Origin: Mesorhizobium qingshengii
Lineage (GTDB): Bacteria > Pseudomonadota > Alphaproteobacteria > Rhizobiales > Rhizobiaceae
DNA: 64,000 bases
Reading direction: 5' to 3'
Assembly (NCBI RefSeq): GCF_027563465.1
Contig: NZ_JAPFQA010000017.1
Location: 58,264 to 122,263, forward strand
Part shown: positions 33,411 to 42,213 of the stretch, one piece after another
Position numbering within the stretch: position 1 is the stretch's first letter
How the letters are laid out: every line of letters starts with the position of its first letter
Made by a program: the position numbers and the translations under genes
Notes under the pieces: model-generated
The model's input: the letters and a program-made list of their open reading frames with translations, nothing else
The model's database searches: none
Told to the model about the DNA's origin: nothing

Positions 33411-33426
33411 TAGACACAGATGTACA
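33411..33426. promoter_or_regulatory. Candidate TetR operator, copy 2
   Basis: TAGACACAGATGTACA, an imperfect palindrome (TGTACA/TGTCTA halves, 4-base spacer), 44 bases upstream of the dimethylglycine dehydrogenase start. The distance to the start codon is the same as for copy 1, which strengthens the case for a real operator. Confidence 0.5.
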
Positions 33427-33469
33427 ATGCCAATAGATTGCGCCGCAAAACCGGGTGGAGTGCGACAGG

Positions 33470-35881
33470 ATGAAATCCCAATACCGGGCGATCGTCATCG
33501 GCGGCGGCGTGGTGGGAGCCTCGGTGCTCTATCACCTGGCGAAATTCGGCTGGAGCGATGTCGCGCTGATCGAACGCGAGGTGCTGACCGCCGGGTCGAG
33601 CTGGCACGCGGCCGGCGGCTTCCATGCGCTGAACGCCGACCCCAACATCGCCGCGCTGCAGGCCTATACGATCGACCTTCTGTCGGAAGTCGAGACGGAA
33701 TCGGGCCAGAACATCGGCATGCACATGACCGGCGGCATCTCGGTTGCGTCCGCGCCGGAGCGCTGGGAATGGCTGAAGGCCTCCTACCGCATCTTCCAGA
33801 CGATGGGCATAGACGACGTCCATCTGGTCGGCGTCGACGAGATCAGGCAGCGCTGCCCGATCCTCAACACCGACGGCATGCTGGGCGGCCTCTATGCCGC
33901 GCGCGAAGGCCATATCGACCCATCGGGCGTCGTCCATGCCTACGCCAAGGCCGCCAAACGGCGCGGCGCCGACATCATTGAGCACAACCGGGTGCTGGAG
34001 CTCAACCGCCGCGCCGACGGCAGCTGGGACGTGGTCACCGAGAAAGGCACGGTGATTGCCGAGCATGTCGTCAATGCCGGCGGCCTGTGGGCCAAGCAGG
34101 TCGGCAGGATGGCCGGCATCGACCTGCCCGTTTCGCCGATGGAACACCACTATCTCGTCACCGAGGCGCTGCCCGAGATCCAGGCGCTGGACAGGGAGTT
34201 GCCGCTGATCGTCGATCTCGAAGGCTTCACCTACATGCGCCAGGAGCAGAAGGGCCTGCTGCTCGGCATCTACGAGATCAACCACAAGCACTGGAACATG
34301 GACGGCGCGCCGTGGGATTACGGCATCGAGCTGATCCAGGAGGACACCGATCGCATCGCCAACGAGCTGGCGCTCGGCTTCAGCCGTTACCCTTGCCTGG
34401 AGACAGCCGGCATCAAGCGCTGGGTGAACGGCGCCTTCACCTTCTCGCCGGACGGCAATCCGCTGGTTGGCCCGGTGCGCGGCGTTCCCAATTACTGGGT
34501 GGCCTGCGGCGTCATGGCCGGCTTCCTGCAAGGTGGCGGCGTTGGCAAGTCTCTCGCCGAATGGATGATCCACGGCGAGCCGGAAGCCGACGTCTACGGC
34601 ATGGACATCGCCCGCTATGGCGATTTCGCTTCCAACCGCGAATACATCAGGCAGACGACCGGCCAGTTCTATTCGCGCCGTTTCGTCATGAGCTATCCCA
34701 ACGAGCAGCTGCCGGCCGGGCGGCCCTTGAAGACGGCCGGCGCGCATGATGGCATGGATGCCGCCGGCGCGCGCTGGGGCAATTCCTGGGGCATGGAAGT
34801 GCCGCTCTATTTCGCGCCGCAAGGGTTCGTCGAAACACCGACGCTGAAGCGCTCCAACGCCTTCGACATCGTCGCCCAGGAATGCCGCAAGGTGCGCGAG
34901 GGCGTCGGGCTGCTCGATATCACCGCCTTCTCGCGCTACGAGATCACCGGACCACAGGCGAAAGCCTGGCTCGACCGGCTGCTCGCCTGTGCCTTGCCCA
35001 AGCCAGGTCGCGCAAAACTCGCGCCGATGCTGGGCGGGAACGGCAAGCTCAAGGGCGACCTCACCGTCTTCAACTGGGGCGACGGGAGCTGGTGGATCAT
35101 GGGGTCCTACTATCTGCGCCAGTGGCACATGCGGTGGTTCGAACAGCACCTTGCCGACGGCGTCACCGTCCGCGACATTTCGGACACGGTCGTCGGCTTT
35201 TCGCTCGCCGGCCCCAATGCCCGCCGCCTGCTCGAACGGCTGACGCACCAGGATGTCTCGCACGAAGCCTTCGGTTTCCTCGCCTGCAGGGTGCTGGATG
35301 TCGGCCTGGTTCGAGCCAAGGCCGGGCGGCTCTCGGTCATCGGCGAACTCGGCTACGAAATCCATTGCCAGGCCAATGAGCATGCGGGGCTGCGCCGAGC
35401 GCTGCTTGCGGCAGGCAGCGACCTCGGCGTCACCGAATACGGCTTCGGCGCGGTCAATTCGCTGCGGCTCGAAAAGAGTTTCGGCATCTGGTCGCGTGAG
35501 TTCACGCAGGATTACACACCGGCCGAGACCGGCATGGACCGCTGGATCGCCTTCGACAAGGGCGACTTCGTCGGCCGCGAGGCGGCTCTGAAAGAGCAGA
35601 AGTCCGAATCCAGACGCACGTTGGTGACGCTTGAGATCGATGCAGCGGACGCCGATGCCAGCGGCTACGAACCCGTCTGGAGCAAGGGCCGGCTTGCCGG
35701 TTTCGTCACCTCCGGCGGCTACGGCCATACGGTTGGCAAGAGCCTCGCCATGGCACTCGTCGAGCGCGAGGCGGCTGATATCGATACGCAGTTGACAACC
35801 CATATCGTCGGCGTCGAAAGAGGGGCGCGCGTCATCGCTTCGTCGCCATACGATCCGCAAGGCAAGGCGATGCGGGCATGA
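33470..35881 (+). CDS. Dimethylglycine dehydrogenase-like flavoprotein
   Basis: An 803-residue two-domain enzyme that should oxidatively demethylate dimethylglycine (or sarcosine), passing formaldehyde to tetrahydrofolate. The N-terminal DAO domain has the FAD loop VIGGGVVGAS (9-18) and the covalent-flavin histidine H46 in AGSSWHAAGG. After about residue 420 comes a GcvT-like folate domain (TLKRSNAFDIVAQECRKVREGVGLLDITAFSRY, abbreviated; GELGYEIH). ATG 33470 is selected by alignment of the Rossmann strand. It precedes soxBDAG by 82 bases in the same direction, a usual order for glycine-betaine catabolism. Confidence 0.88.
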   Translation: MKSQYRAIVIGGGVVGASVLYHLAKFGWSDVALIEREVLTAGSSWHAAGGFHALNADPNIAALQAYTIDLLSEVETESGQNIGMHMTGGISVASAPERWEWLKASYRIFQTMGIDDVHLVGVDEIRQRCPILNTDGMLGGLYAAREGHIDPSGVVHAYAKAAKRRGADIIEHNRVLELNRRADGSWDVVTEKGTVIAEHVVNAGGLWAKQVGRMAGIDLPVSPMEHHYLVTEALPEIQALDRELPLIVDLEGFTYMRQEQKGLLLGIYEINHKHWNMDGAPWDYGIELIQEDTDRIANELALGFSRYPCLETAGIKRWVNGAFTFSPDGNPLVGPVRGVPNYWVACGVMAGFLQGGGVGKSLAEWMIHGEPEADVYGMDIARYGDFASNREYIRQTTGQFYSRRFVMSYPNEQLPAGRPLKTAGAHDGMDAAGARWGNSWGMEVPLYFAPQGFVETPTLKRSNAFDIVAQECRKVREGVGLLDITAFSRYEITGPQAKAWLDRLLACALPKPGRAKLAPMLGGNGKLKGDLTVFNWGDGSWWIMGSYYLRQWHMRWFEQHLADGVTVRDISDTVVGFSLAGPNARRLLERLTHQDVSHEAFGFLACRVLDVGLVRAKAGRLSVIGELGYEIHCQANEHAGLRRALLAAGSDLGVTEYGFGAVNSLRLEKSFGIWSREFTQDYTPAETGMDRWIAFDKGDFVGREAALKEQKSESRRTLVTLEIDAADADASGYEPVWSKGRLAGFVTSGGYGHTVGKSLAMALVEREAADIDTQLTTHIVGVERGARVIASSPYDPQGKAMRA

Positions 35882-35963
35882 CCAATCGAACCGGTGCCGT
35901 CCGTGCAAAAGACCATGTGATGATCGACGTTCCTTTCCGGAAATCAGGCTTGTCGGGCACGCC

Positions 35964-37217
35964 ATGACCCGACGCTATTCCGCTCTGTCGCTATTCAAGG
36001 AAGGTCTGGCCGGCCAGACCGGCTGGCGGCCGGCCTGGCGCTCGCCCGAACCGAAGCCAACCTACGATGCGATCGTCATCGGCGGCGGCGGCCATGGGCT
36101 GGCGACGGCCTATTACCTCGCCAAGAATCACGGCATCGCCCGGGTGGCGGTGCTGGAAAAAGGCTGGATCGGCGGCGGCAACACCGGCCGCAACACCACG
36201 GTGGTGCGCTCCAACTACTATTATCCCGAAAGCGTCGAGCTCTACGGGCTGGCGCACCGGCTCTATGAGGGACTGTCGAAGGACCTGAACTACAATGTCA
36301 TGCTGTCGCAGCGCGGCATGGTCAATCTCTGCCACTCGACCGCTGAAATGGAGATCGGCGCGCGCACGGTCAACGCCATGCAGATCAACGGCATCAATGC
36401 GGAGCTGTTTTCTCCCGAGGATGTGCGCCGGGTGGCGCCGATCTACAATTTCTCAGCCGATGCCCGTTTCCCGGTGTTCGGCGGCATCTGGCAAAGCAGA
36501 GCCGGAACGGCGCGCCATGACGCGGTCGCCTGGGGGTATGCGCGGGCGGCAAGCCGGCTCGGCGTCGACATCATCCAGAACTGCGAGATCACCGACTTCA
36601 TCATCGAGGGCGGCCGCTGCCGGGGCGTGCAGACGACGCGCGGCGCCATCCGCGCCGACCGCATCGGCATGGCGGTGGCCGGGCATTCCTCGGTGCTGGC
36701 GGCCAAGGCCGGCTTCCGGCTGCCGATCAATTCCTATGCTCTGCAGGCCTGCGTTTCCGAGCCGGTCAAGCCGATCCTCGACACGGTCGTGCTGTCGCCC
36801 GGCTGCGGTGTTTATGTCAGCCAGTCGGACAAGGGTGAGATCGTCATTGGCGGCGGGCTCGACCGCATCCCGTCCTATGCGCAGCGCGGCAATTTGCCGA
36901 CGCTGGAGACAGTCATCGCCGGGCTGCTGGAGATGTTCCCGATCTTTGGTCAATTGAAGCTGATGCGGCAATGGGCAGGGATCGTCGACGTCGTGCCGGA
37001 CTCCTCGCCGATCATCGGTGAATCGCCGCTCCCCAACCTGTTCCTCAATTGCGGATGGGGCACGGGCGGCTTCAAGGCCATCCCCGCCGGCGGCACCCTG
37101 CTGGCGAACCTGCTGGCGACCGGCAAGCACAATGACATCAGCCGCCCGTTCGACCTCGATCGCTTCGCTAGCGGACGGCTGATCGACGAAGCGGCCGGCT
37201 CCGGCATCGCGCACTGA
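35964..37217 (+). CDS. soxB: Sarcosine oxidase beta subunit
   Basis: A 417-residue subunit of heterotetrameric sarcosine oxidase. It has the Rossmann motif VIGGGGHGLATAYYLA (38-53) and H185 in GTARHDAVAWGYA, the position of the covalently bound FMN in characterised enzymes. SoxB holds the active site where sarcosine is demethylated to glycine and formaldehyde, with O2 reduced to peroxide. Length is standard. It leads soxBDAG. A palindromic element overlaps its stop and fills the gap to soxD. Confidence 0.93.
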   Translation: MTRRYSALSLFKEGLAGQTGWRPAWRSPEPKPTYDAIVIGGGGHGLATAYYLAKNHGIARVAVLEKGWIGGGNTGRNTTVVRSNYYYPESVELYGLAHRLYEGLSKDLNYNVMLSQRGMVNLCHSTAEMEIGARTVNAMQINGINAELFSPEDVRRVAPIYNFSADARFPVFGGIWQSRAGTARHDAVAWGYARAASRLGVDIIQNCEITDFIIEGGRCRGVQTTRGAIRADRIGMAVAGHSSVLAAKAGFRLPINSYALQACVSEPVKPILDTVVLSPGCGVYVSQSDKGEIVIGGGLDRIPSYAQRGNLPTLETVIAGLLEMFPIFGQLKLMRQWAGIVDVVPDSSPIIGESPLPNLFLNCGWGTGGFKAIPAGGTLLANLLATGKHNDISRPFDLDRFASGRLIDEAAGSGIAH

Positions 37218-37265
37218 TGCATGTCGCCCAAAAGTGCACAGCGGTTTTGGGGCAACGACATGCAT
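37217..37265. repeat. Rhizobial palindromic element between soxB and soxD
   Basis: Perfect outer arms ATGCATGTCG/CGACATGCAT enclose CCCAAAAGTGCACAGCGGTTTTGGGG. The core is shared with the element at 5748-5790. It shares the last base of the soxB stop codon and would form a stable hairpin in the sox mRNA, which may change expression of soxB relative to the downstream genes. Confidence 0.75.
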
Positions 37266-37288
37266 AAAGGCAAAGACTAGAGGATCTT

Positions 37289-37555
37289 ATGCAGCTTTTC
37301 CCTTGCCCGTTCTGCGGCCCGCGCGACGAGACCGAATTCCACTATGGCGGCGATGCCGGCAACGCCAGGCCGGACGGCACCCAAGTGCCGATCGACCGCT
37401 GGGCAAACTATCTCTATCTGCGCACCAACCCGAAGGGCACCACGCGCGAAATCTGGGTTCACATGACTTGCGGCGAGTTCTTCGTCATGGACCGTGACAC
37501 CGTCACCCACAAGGTGCTGTCCTCGGCCGCCCTTGGCGGGGAGCGCGCGGCGTGA
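37289..37555 (+). CDS. soxD: Sarcosine oxidase delta subunit
   Basis: An 88-residue zinc subunit of the sarcosine oxidase heterotetramer. C6 and C9 in PCPFCG, with H58 and C61 in VHMTCGEFF, match the zinc ligands known for SoxD. Typical family phrases are DRWANYLYLRTNPKG and REIWVHMTCGEFF. Start ATG 37289 gives the standard N-terminus MQLFPCPFCG. It overlaps soxA by 4 bases, as in other rhizobia. Confidence 0.93.
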   Translation: MQLFPCPFCGPRDETEFHYGGDAGNARPDGTQVPIDRWANYLYLRTNPKGTTREIWVHMTCGEFFVMDRDTVTHKVLSSAALGGERAA

Positions 37556-40434
37556 CCGCCTCGCGTCTTGCCACCGGCGGCAGCGCCATCGACCGCTCGC
37601 GCCCGATCCGCTTCAGCTTCGACGGCGCCACCGTGCACGGCTTTGCCGGCGACACCATCGCCTCGGCGCTGCTGGCAGGTGACGTGGCGGTTGTCGGCCG
37701 CAGCTTCAAATATCACCGGCCGCGCGGCATCTGGGGCGCCGGCGTCGAGGAGCCGAACGCGCTGGTCGACATCGGCGGCCCCCGGGCGACGCCGAACACG
37801 CGCGCCACGACCGAGCCCGCGCGCGACGGGCTGGTTGCGAAAAGCGTCAACGCCACGCCCAATGCGCTGGCCGACCGCAACGCCTTCCTCGACCGCTTTT
37901 CGCGCTTCATTCCGGCGGCGTTCTACTACAAGACCTTCATGTGGCCGGACTGGCATATGTTCGAGCCGCGCATCCGTGCCATGGCGGGACTGGGCAAGGT
38001 CGATACGGACTGGACCTCGCCGGGAACATCGGACCAGATCAATCATCATTGCGACGTGCTGGTGGTGGGCGCCGGGCCGGCCGGACTGGCGGCGGCAAGG
38101 CTTGCAGCCGGCACGGGTCTGTCCGTCATACTTGTCGACGACCAGCAGAGACCGGGCGGATCGCTCGGCCACCGCGCCGGCGAGATCGACGGCAAGCCGG
38201 CGGCCGTCTGGGTCGAGGAGACGGTTGCGGCGCTAACCGCTGGCGGTCACCTGATCCTGCCGTCGACCACCGCCTTCGGCATCTACGACCACAATCTGGT
38301 CGGGTTGAACCAGCGCCATTCCGACGGCCGGCCGGACACGTTGTGGCGAGTCAGGCCGCGCCACATCGTGCTGGCGACCGGCGCCATCGAGCGGCCGCTG
38401 CCCTTCGCCAACAATGACCTGCCGGGCATCCTATCGGCGGATGCGGCACTCGCCTATCTCCGGCGGCATGCGGTGCTCGTCGGACGGCGCGTCGTCGTCG
38501 CCACCAACAATGACAGCGCCTATGAAGTCGCGCAGGCGCTCGCCGAGGCCGGCGCCGATATCACGCTCGTCGACATCAGGCCCGATGGCATGCCCGCCAC
38601 CCCGGCCAAGGTGCGATTGATCAAGGGGCGGGCGCTTGCCGCCGCCAACGGCAGGCTGCGCGTCGAGGGCGTGACGCTTGATGACGGCACCAGGCTCGAT
38701 GCCGACTGCGTGCTGGTCTCGGGCGGCTGGACGCCGACCCTTCATCTCTTCGGCCAGGCCAGGGGCAAGCTCGCCTGGAGCGAGGCGCGCGCCGCCTTCC
38801 TGCCGGGCGATCCGGTCGACGGCATTGCCGTCGCCGGCGCGGCCGCCGGCGCGGTTTCCTTGTCGGAGGTGTTTGCCAGTTCGGCGAAGGCGGTTGCATC
38901 GCTTGGCCAGACGAAAGCGGCAATGCCGGCCAGCACCGGACCGGAGGCGACAGGCGGCATAACAGCGGCATGGCCGATACCCGGCTCGAAGGGACGCATC
39001 TGGATCGACTATCAGAACGACGTGACGGTGAAGGACGTCGAACTGGCAGCGCGGGAAAACTTCGTCTCGGTCGAACATCTCAAGCGCTACACCACGCTCG
39101 GCATGGCGACCGACCAGGGCAAGACCTCCAACCTGCCCGGCCTGGCGCTGATGGCTGGGATCACCGGCCGCACGGTGCCCGAGGTCGGCACCACCACCTA
39201 TCGCCCGCCGTTCACGCCGGTGCCGCTGGCGAGCTTTGCCGGCGCGCGCGCCGGCGAGTTGATGGCGCCGGTGCGCCGGCTGCCGCTGGAAAACGTACAT
39301 CGCGCCAGCGGCGCGGTGTTCCAGGAATATGGCGGCTGGCTGCGCCCGGCTCACCATGGCGGCGGCGCCGACGCGGACGGCACCATTCAGGACGAGGCGC
39401 GGCGCGCCCGCCAGTCGGTCGCGCTGTTCGATGGTTCGACGCTGGGCAAGATCGAGGTGATCGGCCCGAAGGCGGCCGAGTTCGTCGATTTCATCTACTA
39501 CAACACCATGTCGACGCTGAAGCCGGACCGCTGCCGCTATGGCTTCATGCTGTCGGAAAACGGCGTGGTCTTCGATGACGGCGTGCTGGTGCGGCTGGAC
39601 GAGCATCGCTTCATCGTGTCGTGTTCATCCTCGCATGTCGCGGCGGTGCATGCACGGCTGGAGGAATGGCGCCAGGACCGCTTTGGCCGCGACGCGGTCT
39701 ACATCCACAACGCCACATCAGAGATGGCGACGCTCACCGTCTCGGGACCGAATGCCCGGAAGCTGCTCCAAGCGCTGGATCTCGGCCTCTCTCTCGACGA
39801 TGCCGACCTGCCGCACATGGCAATCGGCCATGGCACCTATGCCGGTGACGAGGTCCGCATCGCCCGGGTCAGTTTTACCGGCGACAGGAGCTACGAGATT
39901 TCGATCCGGGCTGATCGCGCCGAGCCGCTATGGGCGCATCTGCGCCAGGCCGGACAAGCCTTCGATGTCGCTGTCATCGGCCTCGAGGCGCTGATGATCC
40001 TGCGCGCCGAGAAAGGTTTCATCGTCATCGGCAAGGACACTGACGGCACCACGCTGCCACACGATCTCGGCGTCGAGGGCCCGCGCGGCAAGCGCCAGAC
40101 CGAATTTGTCGGCCGCCGCTCGCTGTTCACCGAGGAAGCGTCGCGCGGCGACCGGCTGCAGCTTGTCGGGCTGACGGTGCCGCAAGGCGAGGCGCCGCTG
40201 CCGACAGGCGCGCATGGCATCAGACGGAGCGATGGCAAGCTAAACAGCCAGGGCTTTGTCACCTCGAGCTACCAAAGCCCGACGCTTGGCCGGCCGGTCG
40301 CGCTTGGCCTGATCGAACGTGGCGCCGCCCGCCATGGCGAGGCGATCGAAATCCAGCATCTCGGCAAGCTCAGGACGGCGACGATCGCCGCCCCTTGCGC
40401 CTTCGACCCCGCAGGAGAGCGGCTGCATGCGTGA
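37552..40434 (+). CDS. soxA: Sarcosine oxidase alpha subunit
   Basis: A 960-residue subunit. An N-terminal 2Fe-2S-like fold (Fer2_4; lacks obvious cluster cysteines) is followed by a central NAD-binding flavoprotein domain (VLVVGAGPAGLAAARLA at about 167-183) and a C-terminal GcvT folate domain (around 600-960, with GYEIS-like SYEISIRAD). NAD is structural, and the GcvT part transfers the C1 unit to tetrahydrofolate. The start is GTG at 37552. Coupled to soxD by a 4-base overlap and to soxG by 8 bases. Confidence 0.92.
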   Translation: MTASRLATGGSAIDRSRPIRFSFDGATVHGFAGDTIASALLAGDVAVVGRSFKYHRPRGIWGAGVEEPNALVDIGGPRATPNTRATTEPARDGLVAKSVNATPNALADRNAFLDRFSRFIPAAFYYKTFMWPDWHMFEPRIRAMAGLGKVDTDWTSPGTSDQINHHCDVLVVGAGPAGLAAARLAAGTGLSVILVDDQQRPGGSLGHRAGEIDGKPAAVWVEETVAALTAGGHLILPSTTAFGIYDHNLVGLNQRHSDGRPDTLWRVRPRHIVLATGAIERPLPFANNDLPGILSADAALAYLRRHAVLVGRRVVVATNNDSAYEVAQALAEAGADITLVDIRPDGMPATPAKVRLIKGRALAAANGRLRVEGVTLDDGTRLDADCVLVSGGWTPTLHLFGQARGKLAWSEARAAFLPGDPVDGIAVAGAAAGAVSLSEVFASSAKAVASLGQTKAAMPASTGPEATGGITAAWPIPGSKGRIWIDYQNDVTVKDVELAARENFVSVEHLKRYTTLGMATDQGKTSNLPGLALMAGITGRTVPEVGTTTYRPPFTPVPLASFAGARAGELMAPVRRLPLENVHRASGAVFQEYGGWLRPAHHGGGADADGTIQDEARRARQSVALFDGSTLGKIEVIGPKAAEFVDFIYYNTMSTLKPDRCRYGFMLSENGVVFDDGVLVRLDEHRFIVSCSSSHVAAVHARLEEWRQDRFGRDAVYIHNATSEMATLTVSGPNARKLLQALDLGLSLDDADLPHMAIGHGTYAGDEVRIARVSFTGDRSYEISIRADRAEPLWAHLRQAGQAFDVAVIGLEALMILRAEKGFIVIGKDTDGTTLPHDLGVEGPRGKRQTEFVGRRSLFTEEASRGDRLQLVGLTVPQGEAPLPTGAHGIRRSDGKLNSQGFVTSSYQSPTLGRPVALGLIERGAARHGEAIEIQHLGKLRTATIAAPCAFDPAGERLHA

Positions 40435-40966
40435 TCTCGCGGAAAAATGGTCCGTCGCGCCGGACTGGCAGTCGGCGGTCATCACCGCGCCCGGCCTTGT
40501 GGTGCGAGCGATCCCGGATCTCAACCAACTGCTGGTCAGCGGCGATCTCGACGCCTGGGCGCGAGTATCCGGCGTGGACTGCAGCGCTGTCGGGGCCTTC
40601 GGCACCGCGCAAGGCGACCGCTATGCGGCGCGGCTGGCGCGCGACCGGCTGCTGGCCGTGTCGAACAGCCCGCTCGCCATCGCCAAGGGCTGGCACGCAG
40701 AAGGCTTCGCCGTGACGGAGATCAGCGCCGGGCTGCAGGTGTTCGAGGTCGAAGGCCCGGCGCTCAACGCTTTCATCGCGCGTGGAACGACGCTCGACCC
40801 CAGCCAAGCGAGTGCGAGCGCCGCGTTTTCCTTCGCCGGCATCAACGCCGTCGTCTATCGCCGCCAGGACAGGCTGCGCATCCATGTCGACCGCGGTCTC
40901 GCCGCCTATCTCTGGACATGGATGGAGCAGGCCGCAGGCCATATCGCGGCGGGTTCATCAAATTAG
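40427..40966 (+). CDS. soxG: Sarcosine oxidase gamma subunit
   Basis: A 179-residue gamma subunit of sarcosine oxidase, structurally like the GcvT N-terminal part and needed for holoenzyme assembly. Recognisable phrases are PGLVVRAIPDLNQLLVSGD, LARDRLLAVSNSPL and YRRQDRLRIHVDRGLAAYLWTWM. Start ATG at 40427 overlaps the end of soxA. It ends the soxBDAG operon; folate-recycling genes (purU, folD) often next in other species are not here. Confidence 0.9.
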   Translation: MRDLAEKWSVAPDWQSAVITAPGLVVRAIPDLNQLLVSGDLDAWARVSGVDCSAVGAFGTAQGDRYAARLARDRLLAVSNSPLAIAKGWHAEGFAVTEISAGLQVFEVEGPALNAFIARGTTLDPSQASASAAFSFAGINAVVYRRQDRLRIHVDRGLAAYLWTWMEQAAGHIAAGSSN

Positions 40967-40982
40967 ACTGCCATGATCTCGC

Positions 40983-41468
40983 TCAGAGCGTGAACGACCA
41001 GAACAGGCAGGCCAGCGTCGCGGCGGCGAACACCACGAAGAACAGGCTGCGCAGCAACACGTTGCGGCGCAGTTCGTTCATGACGAAGTGGCAGCCGATC
41101 ACCGCAGCGGCAAACAGGAATCGCCAGTTCAGCAACGCCCACAGGGCGCCGCCCTGACCAAAGGCCCATCGGGCGAGAAGACCGCCGACGATGGTGGCAA
41201 GCAGCACGATCGCCGTCCAGAACAGGGCGTCCGCGGCATGGGTGAGGACAATGCTGGCCGCCCTGATCGGCAGGATCATCATCAACAGCGCGCTGAAGAA
41301 ATAGATGGCAGCCAGCGGAATGAACGTCCCGGCATCGGCGATGCCGTCGAGACGCCTGACGCCGATCGCGCCGTAGGGATAGCCGTGCCTGGCCACCGCC
41401 AGGCTCAACGCCATGAGCAGAGCGGTCAGCACCGCGACGAGTGCGAAGGACGTGAGGGCTTTGCTCAT
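40983..41468 (-). CDS. Hypothetical membrane protein
   Basis: A 161-residue protein with four or five hydrophobic segments (about 6-27, 50-68, 80-102, 113-127 and 138-157) and no catalytic motif. It is convergent with soxG, 16 bases apart, and lies downstream of the leftward organosulfur operon by 120 bases, so it may be read from that promoter or its own. Function unknown. Codon bias matches the genome. Confidence 0.7.
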   Translation of the reverse strand: MSKALTSFALVAVLTALLMALSLAVARHGYPYGAIGVRRLDGIADAGTFIPLAAIYFFSALLMMILPIRAASIVLTHAADALFWTAIVLLATIVGGLLARWAFGQGGALWALLNWRFLFAAAVIGCHFVMNELRRNVLLRSLFFVVFAAATLACLFWSFTL

Positions 41469-41588
41469 GGTGTTCCTGTCCCGGACGAATCAGACAGGAA
41501 CAGATGTAACCGCCGGTCGTAAATTGCGCGTAAGCGAAGTTGCCGCGATGCGGGATTTCGACCCTGGCACGATCCGTGTCGCGGCAGG

Positions 41589-42149
41589 CTATTCGGCGGC
41601 GATCCTGCCTGCGGAGCGGTTGGCCAGCACGAAGCCGACCTCATCCACCGCCTGCGCCGCCCGCTTCAGGATCGCCTCGGAGCGCAGCACGCCGTCGGTG
41701 AAATCCTTGTCGGTGGCGTAGACAGCCGTGGGTAGCGTGAAGGCTTCGAAGAAGCCGAACAGCGGCCGCAACTGGTGCTCGACGATCAGGGCATGACGCT
41801 CGCCGCCGCCGGTCGCCGTCAACAGGATGGGCTTTCCCCGCAACGCGGCCGGGTCGATCAGGTCTAAGAAATGCTTGAACAGGCCGGTATAGCTGCCCTT
41901 GTAGGTCGGCGATCCCACGACGAGCACGTCGGCGGCCAGGATTTGAGCCAGGATCGGTTGAGCCTGGCCGTCGAGATCGCGGGCCCATCGTGCCGTGCCG
42001 AGTGATGGACCGACATCCTCTATGTCATAGGTGCTCGCCGACAGGCCGTGCCGGACGGCGATGTCCCTGGTGACCAGATCGACGAAAGCGCGCGTCTTTG
42101 ACGGCCGGGTGATGTTGCCGGAAAAGCCGACGACGGTTGGATTTGACAT
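41589..42149 (-). CDS. NAD(P)H-dependent FMN reductase (SsuE/MsuE type)
   Basis: A 186-residue flavodoxin-fold reductase that supplies reduced FMN to two-component monooxygenases. It begins MSNPTVVGFSGNITRPSKTRAF, shortened here to the GFSGNITRPSKTR phosphate loop, then VVGSPTYKGSYTGLFKHFLDL and ATGGGERHAL, hallmarks of the SsuE/MsuE family. ATG 42149 fits the family start. Last gene of the organosulfur operon. It would serve both SsuD- and SfnG-type oxygenases encoded upstream. Confidence 0.88.
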   Translation of the reverse strand: MSNPTVVGFSGNITRPSKTRAFVDLVTRDIAVRHGLSASTYDIEDVGPSLGTARWARDLDGQAQPILAQILAADVLVVGSPTYKGSYTGLFKHFLDLIDPAALRGKPILLTATGGGERHALIVEHQLRPLFGFFEAFTLPTAVYATDKDFTDGVLRSEAILKRAAQAVDEVGFVLANRSAGRIAAE

Positions 42150-42213
42150 GGCAGTGGGCCTCTTGGATGGTCGGAATTTTACCGTGGCGGGCCGTTCGCC
42201 CACCGGTGGGAAA

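Noticed and set aside
33410..35965. 851-codon open frame on the minus strand
   Set aside because: It lies fully opposite the dimethylglycine dehydrogenase gene; its product is His-, Ala-, Gly- and Val-rich antisense sequence with no family motif. High GC3 in the true gene creates it.
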